DNA of 64,000 bases from an uncultured Porphyromonadaceae bacterium (GCA_905198125.1 CAJKBH010000001.1:62001-126000); one strand, 5' to 3'; numbered from the stretch's first letter, positions 24,507-33,661 are shown. The notes: generated by a model not told the origin, from the sequence alone. Numbers and translations: made by a program.

Positions 24507-26198
24507 ATGGAACCTCGCAAGAGCATTGCGAAAGATTTATCGGAAGGCGCCACGCCGAGCGTGGCAAATCAGATAGACCTGCTGTTTGAGACCAGCTGGG
24601 AGGTATGTAACAAGGTCGGAGGCATCTACGCGGTGCTGTCGACGAAAGCACGGACACTCGGCGAGCAGTTTGGCGACAAACTGATCTTCATCGGTCCGGA
24701 TCTGTGGAACGAAGATAATCCTTCTCCTTATTTCAAGGAGCGCAAGACGCTGCTGAAGCAGGCGCAGCAGAAGCTGCAGTTGCCTTGGGGCATCAGCATC
24801 CGTGTGGGCCGCTGGGACATCCCCGGCGCGCCGCAGGTAGTGTTGGTTAACCGGGGCGACACCGCCCGCCATCTCAGCGAGATATACGGCGAGATGTGGC
24901 GCGACTATGGCGTCGACTCGCTGCACTCGTACGGCGATTATGAGGAAAGCTGTGCGTTTGCCGTGGCTTCGGCCATCGTAATCCAGGCGCTGACCCAGCA
25001 CCTGAAGGCCAATCCCTCGCGCGTCGTAGCACACTTCGACGAATGGACCACAGGCATGGGGCTGCTCTATCTCAAGAACCGCGAACCCCGCATCAGCACC
25101 ATCTTCACCACCCACGCCACAAGCATAGGCCGGAGCATCTGCGGCAACGGCAAGCCACTGTACGACTATTTCCATCAGTACAACGGCGACCAGATGGCCG
25201 TGGAGCTCAACATGCAGTCCAAGCACAGCCTGGAGAAGGCCGCCGCCCACAATGCCGACTGCTTTACCACCGTGAGCGAAGTGACCGCCCGCGAATGCGA
25301 ACAGCTGCTGCAGATCCGTCCCCAGGTGGTGACGCCCAACGGCTTCGAGCCGGACTTCGTGCCCAAGACCGTGAAGTACAACCGCCTGCGCAAGGACGGC
25401 CGCGACAAACTGCTGACCGTGGCCAAGGCCGTAACAGGACATCAGTATGGTCCCGACACCTTTATTATAGCGACATCGGGACGCCACGAGTACCGTAACA
25501 AGGGTCTGGACATGTACCTCGATGTACTTGCCGGTCTGGAGCAGGAACTTCCCGCCGACCAGGAGGCTCTGGCATTCGTGCTGGTGCCCGGATGGGTCAA
25601 GGAGCCTTCGGGCGACGTGGTGACCAACCTGTACTTCGACGGAGCGGTCAAGACTCAGCCCGACTATCTGACGCACCGCCTCAACAACGAGGGCGAGGAC
25701 GAGGTGTGCCGCCGCATCGAGCAGCTGCAGGGCGAAGGCAAGCTGAAGAAGCTGCGCGTCATATACGTGCCAAGCTATCTGGACGGACATGACGGTGTGG
25801 TGGACATCACTTACTACGACCTGTTGCCGGCGCTCGACCTGACCATGTTCCCCAGCTACTACGAGCCGTGGGGCTACACGCCGCTCGAAAGCGTGGCGTT
25901 CGGAGTGCCCACCATCACCGACGACAAGGCCGGTTTCGGACAGTGGGTGCTCGACAATTTCCAGAACGGGCTGATGAAGAGCGGCGTCTACGTGGTGGAC
26001 CGCACGGATTCCAACTACGCCCAGGCAGCCGCGCTGATACGGATGGCCGCGCTGGAATACATCACCGAGGATGTCAGCCTCAGGCTAAAGGCACGCAACT
26101 TAGCGTTCCTCACCGCAGCCAAGGCCGACTGGAAATTCTTCATCCTCAACTACGACAAGGCATTCGAGATAGCGTTGTCGCGCAATATGCGCCGATGA
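24507..26198 (+). CDS. Glycogen synthase, GT3 (animal/fungal-type)
   Basis: 563 residues. It extends alpha-1,4-glucan from a nucleotide sugar. The start FETSWEVCNKVGGIYAVLSTKA is the GT3 signature, distinct from bacterial GT5 GlgA. Later blocks include HFDEWTTGMGLLYL, TTHATSIGR, VTPNGFEPDF and the donor-site segment FPSYYEPWGYTPLESVAFGVPTITDD. GT3 synthases are known in Bacteroides. The next gene is a glucan phosphorylase, so this is a glycogen synthesis/breakdown pair. It has a leader of about 400 bases carrying the foldback element. Confidence 0.92.
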   Translation: MEPRKSIAKDLSEGATPSVANQIDLLFETSWEVCNKVGGIYAVLSTKARTLGEQFGDKLIFIGPDLWNEDNPSPYFKERKTLLKQAQQKLQLPWGISIRVGRWDIPGAPQVVLVNRGDTARHLSEIYGEMWRDYGVDSLHSYGDYEESCAFAVASAIVIQALTQHLKANPSRVVAHFDEWTTGMGLLYLKNREPRISTIFTTHATSIGRSICGNGKPLYDYFHQYNGDQMAVELNMQSKHSLEKAAAHNADCFTTVSEVTARECEQLLQIRPQVVTPNGFEPDFVPKTVKYNRLRKDGRDKLLTVAKAVTGHQYGPDTFIIATSGRHEYRNKGLDMYLDVLAGLEQELPADQEALAFVLVPGWVKEPSGDVVTNLYFDGAVKTQPDYLTHRLNNEGEDEVCRRIEQLQGEGKLKKLRVIYVPSYLDGHDGVVDITYYDLLPALDLTMFPSYYEPWGYTPLESVAFGVPTITDDKAGFGQWVLDNFQNGLMKSGVYVVDRTDSNYAQAAALIRMAALEYITEDVSLRLKARNLAFLTAAKADWKFFILNYDKAFEIALSRNMRR

Positions 26199-26241
26199 TG
26201 CGTTAATAATAATGCGTTAATGATAATGGCGTTAATAATAA
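26199..26241 (+). repeat. Triplicated ATGCGTTAATAATA unit between glycogen genes
   Basis: Three near-copies of (A)TG(G)CGTTAAT(A/G)ATA follow the stop codon directly. The purpose is unknown; this resembles the other local duplications at gene junctions in this window. Confidence 0.75.
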
Positions 26242-26268
26242 ATTAGATAACAACACTCAAAAACCAAT

Positions 26269-28833
26269 ATGAAACTCAAAGTAAGCAACACGAACACTCC
26301 CAACTGGCGCATGATGACAGTCAGTGCGGAGATCCCTGCAGAGCTGAAGCCCCTGGAGGTGATGTCGAAAAACCTGTGGTGGGTATGGAACAGCAAGGGT
26401 AAGAGCCTGTTCCGCGACCTGGACCACGACCTGTGGCGCGCGGTGGGCGAGAACCCCGTAATGCTGCTGCAGCAGCTCAGCTATGAGCGTTACAACGAGA
26501 TACTGAACGACAAGGCTCTGCGTGAGCGTATCGACGATACCTACCGCGAGTTCAACGACTATATGAGCCAGCCTATCGACAAGAAGATTCCGTCGGTAAG
26601 CTATTTCTCGATGGAGTACGGACTGTGCAACTGCCTGAAGATATACTCCGGAGGCTTGGGCGTACTGGCCGGCGACTACATCAAGCAGGCATCGGACTCG
26701 CGCGTGGACATGACCGCCGTAGGTTTCCTCTATAAGTACGGCTACTTCTCGCAGAGCCTGGCCATGGACGGCCAGCAGATAGCCAACTACGAGAGCCAGA
26801 ACTTCGACCAGCTTCCCATCGACCCGGTACTGGACGAGAACGGCCAGCCCATGATTCTGGAGGTTCCCTTCCCCGGTCGCATCATCTACTGCCACGTATG
26901 GCGTGTGAACGTGGGGCGCATGAAGCTCTACCTGCTCGACACCGACCTGGACAAGAACTCCGAGTGGGACCGTCCCATCACCCACAAGCTGTATGGCGGC
27001 GACTGGGAGAACCGCATCAAGCAGGAGTATCTGCTTGGTATCGGCGGTATAATAATGCTCGACAAGCTCGGCATCCACACACAGCTGTATCACTGCAACG
27101 AGGGTCACGCCGCCCTGCTCAACCTGCAGCGTCTGGTGAACTACGTGCAGCGCGACGGACTGTCGTTCAACGTGGCTCTGGAGCTGGTGCGCGCATCGTC
27201 GCTCTATACCGTCCACACCCCCGTGCCCGCGGGTCACGACTACTTCGACGAGTCGCTGTTAGGCAAATACTTGGGTGAATATCCCGCCAAGTTAGGCATC
27301 AGCTGGGCCGACCTGATCAACATGGGCCGCGAGAATCCCGACACCAACGACCGCTTCTCGATGTCGGTGTTCGCCCTGAACACCTGTCAGGAGGCCAACG
27401 GCGTAAGCTGGCTGCACGGCGAGGTATCGAAGAAGATGTTCGCCGGCATCTGGAAGGGCTACAGCCCCGAGGAGAGCCACGTAGGCTACGTGACCAACGG
27501 CGTGCACATGCCCACATGGGCCGCTTCCGAGTGGAAGGCATTCTACGGCGAGCACCTCAACGCCGACCTGTTCAACGACCAGAGCAACCCCGAGATGTGG
27601 GACGACATCTTCAGCGTGCCCGACGAGGACATCTGGAACCTGCGCATGACCATGAAGAACAAGTTCATCAACTTCGTGCGTCGTGACTTCAAGGAGAAGT
27701 GGCTGAAGAACCAGGGCGACCCCACGGAGGTGATGCGTGTGGTGGAGAAGATCAACCCCAACGCGCTGATCATCGGTTTCGCACGCCGTTTCGCCACCTA
27801 CAAGCGTGCACACCTCCTGTTCACCGACCTGGAACGTCTGGAGCGCATCGTAAACAATCCCGCATATCCCGTGCAGTTCGTATTCTCCGGTAAGGCACAC
27901 CCCGCCGACGGCGCCGGCCAGGGCCTGATCAAGCGCATCATCGAGATCAGCCGTATGCCTCAGTTCCGCGGCAAGATCATCTTCCTGGAGGACTACAACA
28001 TGATCGTGGCCAAGCGTCTGGTTACGGGCGTAGACATCTGGCTGAACACCCCGACACGTCCGCTGGAGGCATCCGGCACATCGGGCGAGAAGGCCGAGAT
28101 GAACGGCGTGCTCAACTTCTCCGTGCTCGACGGATGGTGGTACGAGGGTTACCGTTTCGACGAGAAGGCCGGCTGGGCCATCACCGACAAGCGCACCTTT
28201 ACCGACCAGGGCCAGCAGGACAAGCTCGACGCCGCCACCATCTACTCGATGCTGGAGAACGAGATCATTCCTCTGTACTTCGCCAAGAACTCCAAGGGCT
28301 ACAGCCCCGAATGGATACAGTACATCAAGCGCAGCATCGCCCACATCGCGCCTCACTTCACCATGAAGCGTCAGCTGGACGACTATATCAGCCGCTTCTA
28401 CGAGCCGGAGGCCAAGCGTTTTGCCAAGCTGAGCAAGAACGACGCCGAGAAGGCCAAGGAGATTGTGGCATGGAAAGAGGAGGTTGCCTCCAAGTGGGAC
28501 AGCATCCAGGTGATCAGCAGCGAGATCCACACCGTCAACGACGCAGCCGCAGGCCGTACCGGCGACCCCTTCACCGCAAAGGCCGTGATCGACACCAAGG
28601 GCCTGGGCGACTCGCTGGGCGTTGAGCTGGTGGTTTACCGCGAGCACGACGGCGAGGAGAAGTACGCCGAGCGTGAGGATCTGAAGGTTGTGAAGCGCGA
28701 CGGCGACGTATACACCTACGAGCTCAAGAGCAAGATGCGCGAGGCCGGCGTGTTCCGTTACGCACTCCGCATCTATCCCAAGAACAAGGAGCTGCCTCAC
28801 CGTCAGGACTTCGCTTATATGCGCTGGATCTGA
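26269..28833 (+). CDS. glgP: Alpha-glucan (glycogen) phosphorylase, GT35
   Basis: 854 residues. It releases glucose-1-phosphate from alpha-1,4-glucan using PLP. The N-terminal region (LKPLEVMSKNLWWVWN) is the DUF3417 domain of the Thermus-type subfamily; the PLP lysine is in EASGTSGEKAEMNGV, and VLDGWWYEGY is also diagnostic. Usual bacterial sequences have GTSGMKA; Glu before the lysine is a common variant in this branch. The very biased codon use (AAG, CTG, CGC) points to high expression. No branching or debranching gene lies nearby. Confidence 0.93.
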   Translation: MKLKVSNTNTPNWRMMTVSAEIPAELKPLEVMSKNLWWVWNSKGKSLFRDLDHDLWRAVGENPVMLLQQLSYERYNEILNDKALRERIDDTYREFNDYMSQPIDKKIPSVSYFSMEYGLCNCLKIYSGGLGVLAGDYIKQASDSRVDMTAVGFLYKYGYFSQSLAMDGQQIANYESQNFDQLPIDPVLDENGQPMILEVPFPGRIIYCHVWRVNVGRMKLYLLDTDLDKNSEWDRPITHKLYGGDWENRIKQEYLLGIGGIIMLDKLGIHTQLYHCNEGHAALLNLQRLVNYVQRDGLSFNVALELVRASSLYTVHTPVPAGHDYFDESLLGKYLGEYPAKLGISWADLINMGRENPDTNDRFSMSVFALNTCQEANGVSWLHGEVSKKMFAGIWKGYSPEESHVGYVTNGVHMPTWAASEWKAFYGEHLNADLFNDQSNPEMWDDIFSVPDEDIWNLRMTMKNKFINFVRRDFKEKWLKNQGDPTEVMRVVEKINPNALIIGFARRFATYKRAHLLFTDLERLERIVNNPAYPVQFVFSGKAHPADGAGQGLIKRIIEISRMPQFRGKIIFLEDYNMIVAKRLVTGVDIWLNTPTRPLEASGTSGEKAEMNGVLNFSVLDGWWYEGYRFDEKAGWAITDKRTFTDQGQQDKLDAATIYSMLENEIIPLYFAKNSKGYSPEWIQYIKRSIAHIAPHFTMKRQLDDYISRFYEPEAKRFAKLSKNDAEKAKEIVAWKEEVASKWDSIQVISSEIHTVNDAAAGRTGDPFTAKAVIDTKGLGDSLGVELVVYREHDGEEKYAEREDLKVVKRDGDVYTYELKSKMREAGVFRYALRIYPKNKELPHRQDFAYMRWI

Positions 28834-28837
28834 TAAA

Positions 28838-28878
28838 CAGTTTAAAGAGTTAAAAAAGTTTAGAAAGTTCAAGATAAT
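28838..28878 (+). repeat. AAGTTTA-type repeat after glgP
   Basis: CAGTTTAAAGAGTTAAAAAAGTTTAGAAAGTTCAAGATAA follows the stop, in two words the same family as 17116-17212. It again ends with AAGATAA. Confidence 0.6.
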
Positions 28879-28930
28879 AGTTTGGAATAAGGATTCATTT
28901 CAAATTCAAAATTGAACATTGGTCATAGTT

Positions 28931-28962
28931 ACGCCGGGCGAACCATCAGGTCCGCCCGGCGT
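28931..28962 (+). terminator. Terminator of the glycogen operon
   Basis: ACGCCGGGCG and CGCCCGGCGT form a 10-bp GC-rich stem; the T run is short (TTATATT). Confidence 0.7.
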
Positions 28963-29029
28963 TATATTCGTAGGTAAGCGTCTTATGGAATAAGCGCAGG
29001 TATTACGAAAAGCTAAAACTACGAATGTT

Positions 29030-29332
29030 ATGGATAAATCGAAGTATGATCAGTTGAAGGACGAGAAGGGTGTGGTATTGGTGGAGTTTTATGCCAGCTG
29101 GTGTCCTCACTGCCAGCGCATGATGCCCGTCGTGGCCGACGTGAAGGAACTTTATACCGGGCAGGTGCCGGTATATCAGTTCGACATAGACGAGAATCAG
29201 GAACTGGCATCCGAACTCGACGTGCAGTCCATACCCACGTTCATCGTTTATAAGGACGGTCAGGAAACGTGGCGTGGCAGCGGCGAGATGGAGGGTGCCG
29301 TATTGGCCCAGCACGTGCAGCAAGCCTTATAA
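29030..29332 (+). CDS. Thioredoxin-like protein
   Basis: 100 residues, no signal peptide. The active site is C25-P-H-C28 in FYASWCPHCQRM; the cis-proline loop is SIPTFIVYKDG. The CPHC motif is more oxidising than the CGPC of normal thioredoxin (it is that of DsbA). It sits 11 bases before a VKOR-type disulfide-forming membrane protein, so it is a likely redox partner, although without a signal peptide it should be cytoplasmic. Confidence 0.9.
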   Translation: MDKSKYDQLKDEKGVVLVEFYASWCPHCQRMMPVVADVKELYTGQVPVYQFDIDENQELASELDVQSIPTFIVYKDGQETWRGSGEMEGAVLAQHVQQAL

Positions 29333-29343
29333 AAACAAGCGTT

Positions 29344-30366
29344 ATGAAAACCGGGGTCACCGTCTTCAGTGATTTTCTGAGCGCGCTCGGAGTGAAGCAT
29401 ACCGGTGCGGAATCGGACAAGGCGTTCAGGAACATGCCGTTCAAGTCGCTGTTCGGTTTCTCGCGCCTGCTTGATTCCTACGGCATCAGGACCCGTGGAG
29501 TGAAGGTGACCGACAAGACCGACCTGTCCCGTATCACCGTGCCGTTTCTGGCACAGGAGGGTACGGGCTTTGTCATAGTCACGGGAATAGAGACCGCGTC
29601 AGACGGCTCGCAGACCGTGGATTATATTTATTATCACGAGAAGAAGCGACGCGAGCTGTCGCTGTTCGCCCAGCGATGGAGCGGCGTCGCACTGCTGGCT
29701 TATCCCGACGGCAAGTCGGAGGAACCCTGTTACAGACAGCACCACCTGTTCGAGCTGGCCGAGACCGCCAAGGCATGGATCTTGGGATTCTGCTGTGTGG
29801 CGCTCGTGGCGTTCGGATTCTGGCACAGCGGGTTGTGGCACGACCTGTCGGCGATATTCCTGCTCTGCATCGATTTGTTCGGCCTGTACATCACCTTCCA
29901 GCTGTTGCTTAAATCACTGAAGGTTAACGTCAAGACCGCCGACCGTATATGCGGAGTGCTGCAGAAGCATGGCTGCGACACCGTGCTGGAGCAGAAAGCC
30001 TCCAAATTTTTCGGCCTGTTCGGATGGGCTGAGGTAGGAGTGGGGTATTTCACCGTATCGCTGTTGACGATGCTCTGTTTCCCGGACATGATGCACTGGC
30101 TGGCCCTGGCCAACGGCTGCTGCCTCCCCTTTACGTTCTGGAGCATCTGGTATCAGAGATTCCGCATCCATACGTGGTGCACCATGTGCGTCATCACTCA
30201 GGGCCTGCTGTGGCTGCAGTTCTTCTGCTATCTGTTCGGAGGCTGGTGGCACGACATCTTCCCGCTGACGTTGCCGCTGTTCGCATTGCTGGCCGCATAC
30301 GTCGCCGCGGTACTCGGCCTGAACAGAGTGTCTGAGTTTATTAACGCACGCATAGGTAAGTCATGA
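29344..30366 (+). CDS. VKOR-family membrane protein with C39-peptidase-like N domain
   Basis: 340 residues from the ATG at 29344 (MKTGVTVFSDFLSALGVKHT). Residues 1-135 look like the C39 (papain-like) domain found fused to bacterial VKOR; no catalytic Cys is evident near its start, so it may be non-proteolytic. From residue 145 there are about five membrane helices. The quinone-side redox pair is C279-T-M-C282 in HTWCTMCVI, and the shuttle pair is C203/C211 in CGVLQKHGC. VKOR proteins re-oxidise thioredoxin-fold partners and so drive disulfide formation. It lies between a CPHC thioredoxin and a small peptide gene. Confidence 0.82.
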   Translation: MKTGVTVFSDFLSALGVKHTGAESDKAFRNMPFKSLFGFSRLLDSYGIRTRGVKVTDKTDLSRITVPFLAQEGTGFVIVTGIETASDGSQTVDYIYYHEKKRRELSLFAQRWSGVALLAYPDGKSEEPCYRQHHLFELAETAKAWILGFCCVALVAFGFWHSGLWHDLSAIFLLCIDLFGLYITFQLLLKSLKVNVKTADRICGVLQKHGCDTVLEQKASKFFGLFGWAEVGVGYFTVSLLTMLCFPDMMHWLALANGCCLPFTFWSIWYQRFRIHTWCTMCVITQGLLWLQFFCYLFGGWWHDIFPLTLPLFALLAAYVAAVLGLNRVSEFINARIGKS

Positions 30367-30536
30367 AAACAATACCTGAAATACAGTTTAAGGATGCCGA
30401 GGATCTGACCCCGTTGCAGATGAACGCCATACATTTTGACACGGGCGACCATTCGCAATATGTGGGCGACACATTGGCACAGGCCCCCAAGGCCGACAAG
30501 GTGCCACCGTACTCCCCGGAAAATAAAACGCGCTAA
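30363..30536 (+). CDS. 57-residue peptide coupled to the VKOR gene
   Basis: ATG overlaps the VKOR stop (ATGA), the frame is open for 57 codons and ends 15 bases before the porin ATG, so a real gene is likely. The peptide starts MKTIPEIQFKDAEDLTPLQM and continues NAIHFDTGDHSQYVGD, then an Ala/Lys/Pro-rich tail; it has no Cys. The LTPLQMNAIHF block resembles the L(T/S)xxEMNxI(H/R)F-type leader of small Bacteroidetes peptides near transport or peptidase genes. That reading is tentative. It could be a secreted peptide precursor or an accessory subunit. Confidence 0.6.
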   Translation: MKTIPEIQFKDAEDLTPLQMNAIHFDTGDHSQYVGDTLAQAPKADKVPPYSPENKTR

Positions 30537-30551
30537 TTTCATTATAATGTT

Positions 30552-31841
30552 ATGAAACACATCATTGCAGTGTGTCTTTCGTCGCTGGCCCTGACGGCCG
30601 GCGCGCAGACCGTTGCGGACAGCGTGTCGCGCGACTCCGGACTGGTGCGTGTGGTGCGTTACAACGACACGACCGACGTGGCATACGTCACGCTCCATGA
30701 GAATGCCCCGCATGTGGTCAATCTCAAGGATGTGCCCCGATTTGCTGTTTTAGGCAAGGAAGGGCGTTTCTACATCGGTATCGGGGCCAATGTAAAGGCC
30801 ATAGGAGTGTACGACATAGGCAATCCCTTGCCCGACGCGAACTATTTCGTCACCTCGGCCATACCGATGGACACGCGTCCCGGCAGTAAGGCACAGTTCC
30901 GGTTCTCGGCTGCCCAGAGCAACGTCTACATGAACGTCGTGGCGTTGCCCGGCGGCGAAAACCAGCTTGGCGCATACGTCTCGCTAAATTTCTTAGGCAA
31001 GAACTATGCCCCTAAGCTTCATCTCGCATATCTGAAATACCGTAACATTACCGCCGGGTATTCCTATACCATTTTCGGGGATGTGGCGGCCGCTCCTGCT
31101 ACCATCGACTTTGAGGGACCTAATGCCATACCGTTCATACCTCACGGCATGATAGCTTACGAGCCGCGGTTCGGACGCGACGGCATGTGGCAGGCCGGAG
31201 TGGGAATAGATATGCCGGAATATTCATTCACCAACGCCGCACGAACCGAGACGGTGACGCAGCGCGTGCCGGACATACCCTTCTATATCCAGCGTTACTG
31301 GGCCGGAGGCAAAGGCTGGGTGCGTCTGTCGGGCATGATACGTAACCTGTATTACCGCAACATGGAGTCGAACCGGAATATAGACAAGGTGGGCTGGGGC
31401 GTGAAGGTGAGCGGCACCACTCCGATTGCCGGTGGACTCTCGGCCTCGTATATGGCCATGTATGGCCGGGGAATAGCAAGCTATATCCAGGATCTGAACG
31501 GCGAGGGAATGGATCTGATGCCGACAGGTTCGGACACATCGCGTCTCGGACTTACGGAGGCGTGGGGAGGGTATGCCTCGCTGCAGTATCAGTTCACACC
31601 GAAACTGTTCGCCACGGCTACCTACAGCCATGTCCGTGCGTATGTCGACCGGTTCGAGGATGCGGACTCGACATGGGGTTCGACCTACAAGTATGCCCAA
31701 TATGTTGCCGCCAACATGTTCTATAATATCAACTCCATCGTGCAGGTAGGCGTGGAGTACGACTACGGCCGCCGCGTCAATTTCGACGGAAAGCAGGCTC
31801 ACGACAACCGCCTCCAGGCCATGCTGCAGGTCAGCTTCTAA
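30552..31841 (+). CDS. Porin (DcaP-like outer-membrane barrel)
   Basis: 429 residues with signal peptide MKHIIAVCLSSLALTAGAQ. After a short periplasmic part, residues about 65-429 form many beta strands (FYIGIGANVKAIGVYDIG, AQFRFSAAQSNVYMNVV, LHLAYLKYRNITAGYSYT, GWVRLSGMIRNLYYR, GGYASLQYQFTPKLFATATYSHV) and end LQAMLQVSF with a terminal Phe. The layout fits DcaP-type trimeric porins. The substrate is unknown. It follows the peptide gene by 15 bases and its stop overlaps the end of hemW on the other strand. Confidence 0.75.
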   Translation: MKHIIAVCLSSLALTAGAQTVADSVSRDSGLVRVVRYNDTTDVAYVTLHENAPHVVNLKDVPRFAVLGKEGRFYIGIGANVKAIGVYDIGNPLPDANYFVTSAIPMDTRPGSKAQFRFSAAQSNVYMNVVALPGGENQLGAYVSLNFLGKNYAPKLHLAYLKYRNITAGYSYTIFGDVAAAPATIDFEGPNAIPFIPHGMIAYEPRFGRDGMWQAGVGIDMPEYSFTNAARTETVTQRVPDIPFYIQRYWAGGKGWVRLSGMIRNLYYRNMESNRNIDKVGWGVKVSGTTPIAGGLSASYMAMYGRGIASYIQDLNGEGMDLMPTGSDTSRLGLTEAWGGYASLQYQFTPKLFATATYSHVRAYVDRFEDADSTWGSTYKYAQYVAANMFYNINSIVQVGVEYDYGRRVNFDGKQAHDNRLQAMLQVSF

Positions 31842-33046
31842 AACAGGTCGGAGATGATGTCGTCGGAAAGCATGACGCCGTCGCGTGTCAGGGAGAGGTG
31901 ACCGTGGTCATCGCTGAGCAGTCCGCGGGCTATGATGGGCGCGGCGCGTCGCATCAACGAGTCGAGAGCTGACTGACCGAATCTTTCAGCATATTCAGCA
32001 AGGTCGAGACCATGGCGTGTGCGCAGTCGCGTCATGATCATCTCCTCACGAAGTGCCTCGGAGTCGAGGTCTTCGGTGGTGTAGTGGGAGGAGTGGGAAG
32101 AATGGGAGGATTGGGAGGAATGGGAAAGGTCGGAGAGGGAGGAGATGTAAAGGGGGGCGTCGGGGAGGTTGCTGCGGCGGGTGCGGCGCCCGTCGTAGCT
32201 GTGGGCGCCGGCGCCGAGTCCAAGGTAGGGGACACCCTGCCAGTAGGCCGAGTTGTGTTGAGATTCACTACCGGGCATTGCCCAGTTGCTGATTTCGTAA
32301 TGTATGTAGCCATTCTGCTCTAATGTGTCGCAGATGGCGCGGAACATATCGACGCTCAACGTTTCGTCGGCCTCCTGTATCTTGCCTGAATCGCGAAGGC
32401 GCGTCAATGCCGTGCGCTCCTCGTACATCAAGGAATAGGCAGAGATATGCTCGGGACGCATCCGCATCAATCCATCGAGTGTTTGCCGTAATGAATCCAT
32501 AGTCTGTCCGGGAAGCCCGAACATCAGGTCGAGGCTGATATTGTCGAACAGCGGTCGGAGCATACCGTACGCCTGTATCGCAGTGGCGGCGTCATGCCGT
32601 CGCCCTATAAACTTCAGTTCCGAATCTATCAATGACTGCACTCCCATGCTGACGCGGTCGATCCCGGCAGCCCTCCATGCCTCGGCCTTCTCCCGAGACA
32701 CGTCGTCGGGGTTCACCTCGATGGTGAATTCCGACGGCTTGCGTTCCGTCATGCCGAGTATGCCGTCGGCGAGACGCCGGAATTCAGGTAGAGGAATCAG
32801 CGAAGGAGTGCCGCCCCCTATATATAAGGTATATCGGTCGGCGTCGCGCAGTGTGTCGCCTTCCGGACCGTCGAGACGCTGACGCAATTCCGCCAGCAGC
32901 GCCGAGACGTATGCCGGCCAGTCCGCGCGGATCACCCCTTCGGTATAGAAATCACAGTACAGACACCGCCGCGCACAGTACGGTATGTGCACGTAAATCC
33001 CCGCTCTGTGTCCCGGTCTGACAGTAAGACACTCTTTATTTTTCAT
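31838..33046 (-). CDS. hemW: Radical SAM heme chaperone HemW (CPDH-like)
   Basis: 402 residues from the ATG at 33046; upstream in-frame ATGs at 33058 and 33088 conflict with the -7 box at 33064-33071. Radical SAM cluster in YCARRCLYCDF (CxxxCxxC), GGGTPSL, and the HemW-type EVNPDDVSREKAEAW. HemW proteins bind heme and are not active coproporphyrinogen oxidases as such. A Ser/His-rich low-complexity insert (SLSDLSHSSQSSHSSHSSHY, about residues 305-325) sits after YDGRRTRRSN; it is absent from usual HemW. The gene is convergent with the porin and their ends overlap by 4 bases. Confidence 0.88.
   Translation of the reverse strand: MKNKECLTVRPGHRAGIYVHIPYCARRCLYCDFYTEGVIRADWPAYVSALLAELRQRLDGPEGDTLRDADRYTLYIGGGTPSLIPLPEFRRLADGILGMTERKPSEFTIEVNPDDVSREKAEAWRAAGIDRVSMGVQSLIDSELKFIGRRHDAATAIQAYGMLRPLFDNISLDLMFGLPGQTMDSLRQTLDGLMRMRPEHISAYSLMYEERTALTRLRDSGKIQEADETLSVDMFRAICDTLEQNGYIHYEISNWAMPGSESQHNSAYWQGVPYLGLGAGAHSYDGRRTRRSNLPDAPLYISSLSDLSHSSQSSHSSHSSHYTTEDLDSEALREEMIMTRLRTRHGLDLAEYAERFGQSALDSLMRRAAPIIARGLLSDDHGHLSLTRDGVMLSDDIISDLF
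32066..32140. repeat. GGAGGAGTGGGAAGAATG-type repeat inside hemW
   Basis: Imperfect 9-base units encode the His-Ser-Ser tract. The length is a multiple of three, so the frame is kept. Confidence 0.7.
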
Positions 33047-33063
33047 ACATTCGGACATAAAGG

Positions 33064-33071
33064 CAAAATTA
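33064..33071 (-). promoter_or_regulatory. -7 box of hemW
   Basis: The complement reads TAATTTTG, 18 bases before the ATG at 33046. It decides the start. Confidence 0.5.
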
Positions 33072-33127
33072 AGAAATATTTCAGACATGAGATAATAATA
33101 AAGGGTTTTAGTGACAGCAGAAATATA

Positions 33128-33490
33128 TTTTAGACAGGAGAACAGGAGGAACAGTAGAAATATTTTTTAGACAGGAGAACAGGAGGAATAGGAGATTAAA
33201 ATTGGGAATATATTAGACAGGAGAACAGGAGGAATAGGAGATTAAAATCGGGAATATATTAGACAGGAGAACAGTAGAAACAGGAGTTATAATTGAATGT
33301 TGGATAAAAGAATCAGAACTTATTCCCAATTTTAATCTCCTGTTTCTACTGTTCTCCTGTCTAAAAAATATCACTTGTTTCCCTGTCAAAAATAATCTCT
33401 ACTGTTCTACTGTTCTCCTGTCAAAAAATATATTCTCCTGTTTCTACTGTTCTCCTGTCAAAAATAATCTCTGCTGTTCTCATGTCTGAT
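33128..33490. repeat. Array of GACAGGAGAACAGGAG units, left of the EF-G2-like gene
   Basis: Four forward units (TTAGACAGGAGAACAGGAGG and variants, often followed by AATAGGAGATTAAAAT(T/C)GGG) are answered by four reverse units (CTCCTGTTTCTACTGTTCTC, CCTGTCTAA/CCTGTCAAAA). The whole region could fold as one very long hairpin. Rest of the 33047-33661 gap: the hemW promoter at one end and the EF-G2 promoter at the other. Confidence 0.85.
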
Positions 33491-33572
33491 AATTTTATGG
33501 AAAAATGATGCAAAAATGAAAAATATGTTTTACAACATAGTGCCGGAGTGACTAATGTATGTAGATTTTTGT

Positions 33573-33580
33573 TAATTTTG
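33573..33580 (+). promoter_or_regulatory. -7 box of the EF-G2-like gene
   Basis: TAATTTTG, 82 bases before the ATG at 33662. Confidence 0.55.
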
Positions 33581-33661
33581 GGCAAACCAAAGTGCGCGGA
33601 GGGCGTGTGGGGACCTCCAGAACGCACGACATAGCGATAACCAATAAAAATCTCTATATCT

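Noticed and set aside
27292..28872. 526-codon minus-strand frame opposite glycogen phosphorylase
   Set aside because: Antisense shadow of glgP, whose PLP motif and full length are clear.
33128..33490. CRISPR array
   Set aside because: The units vary in length, change orientation and have no unique spacers of equal size; no cas genes are present.
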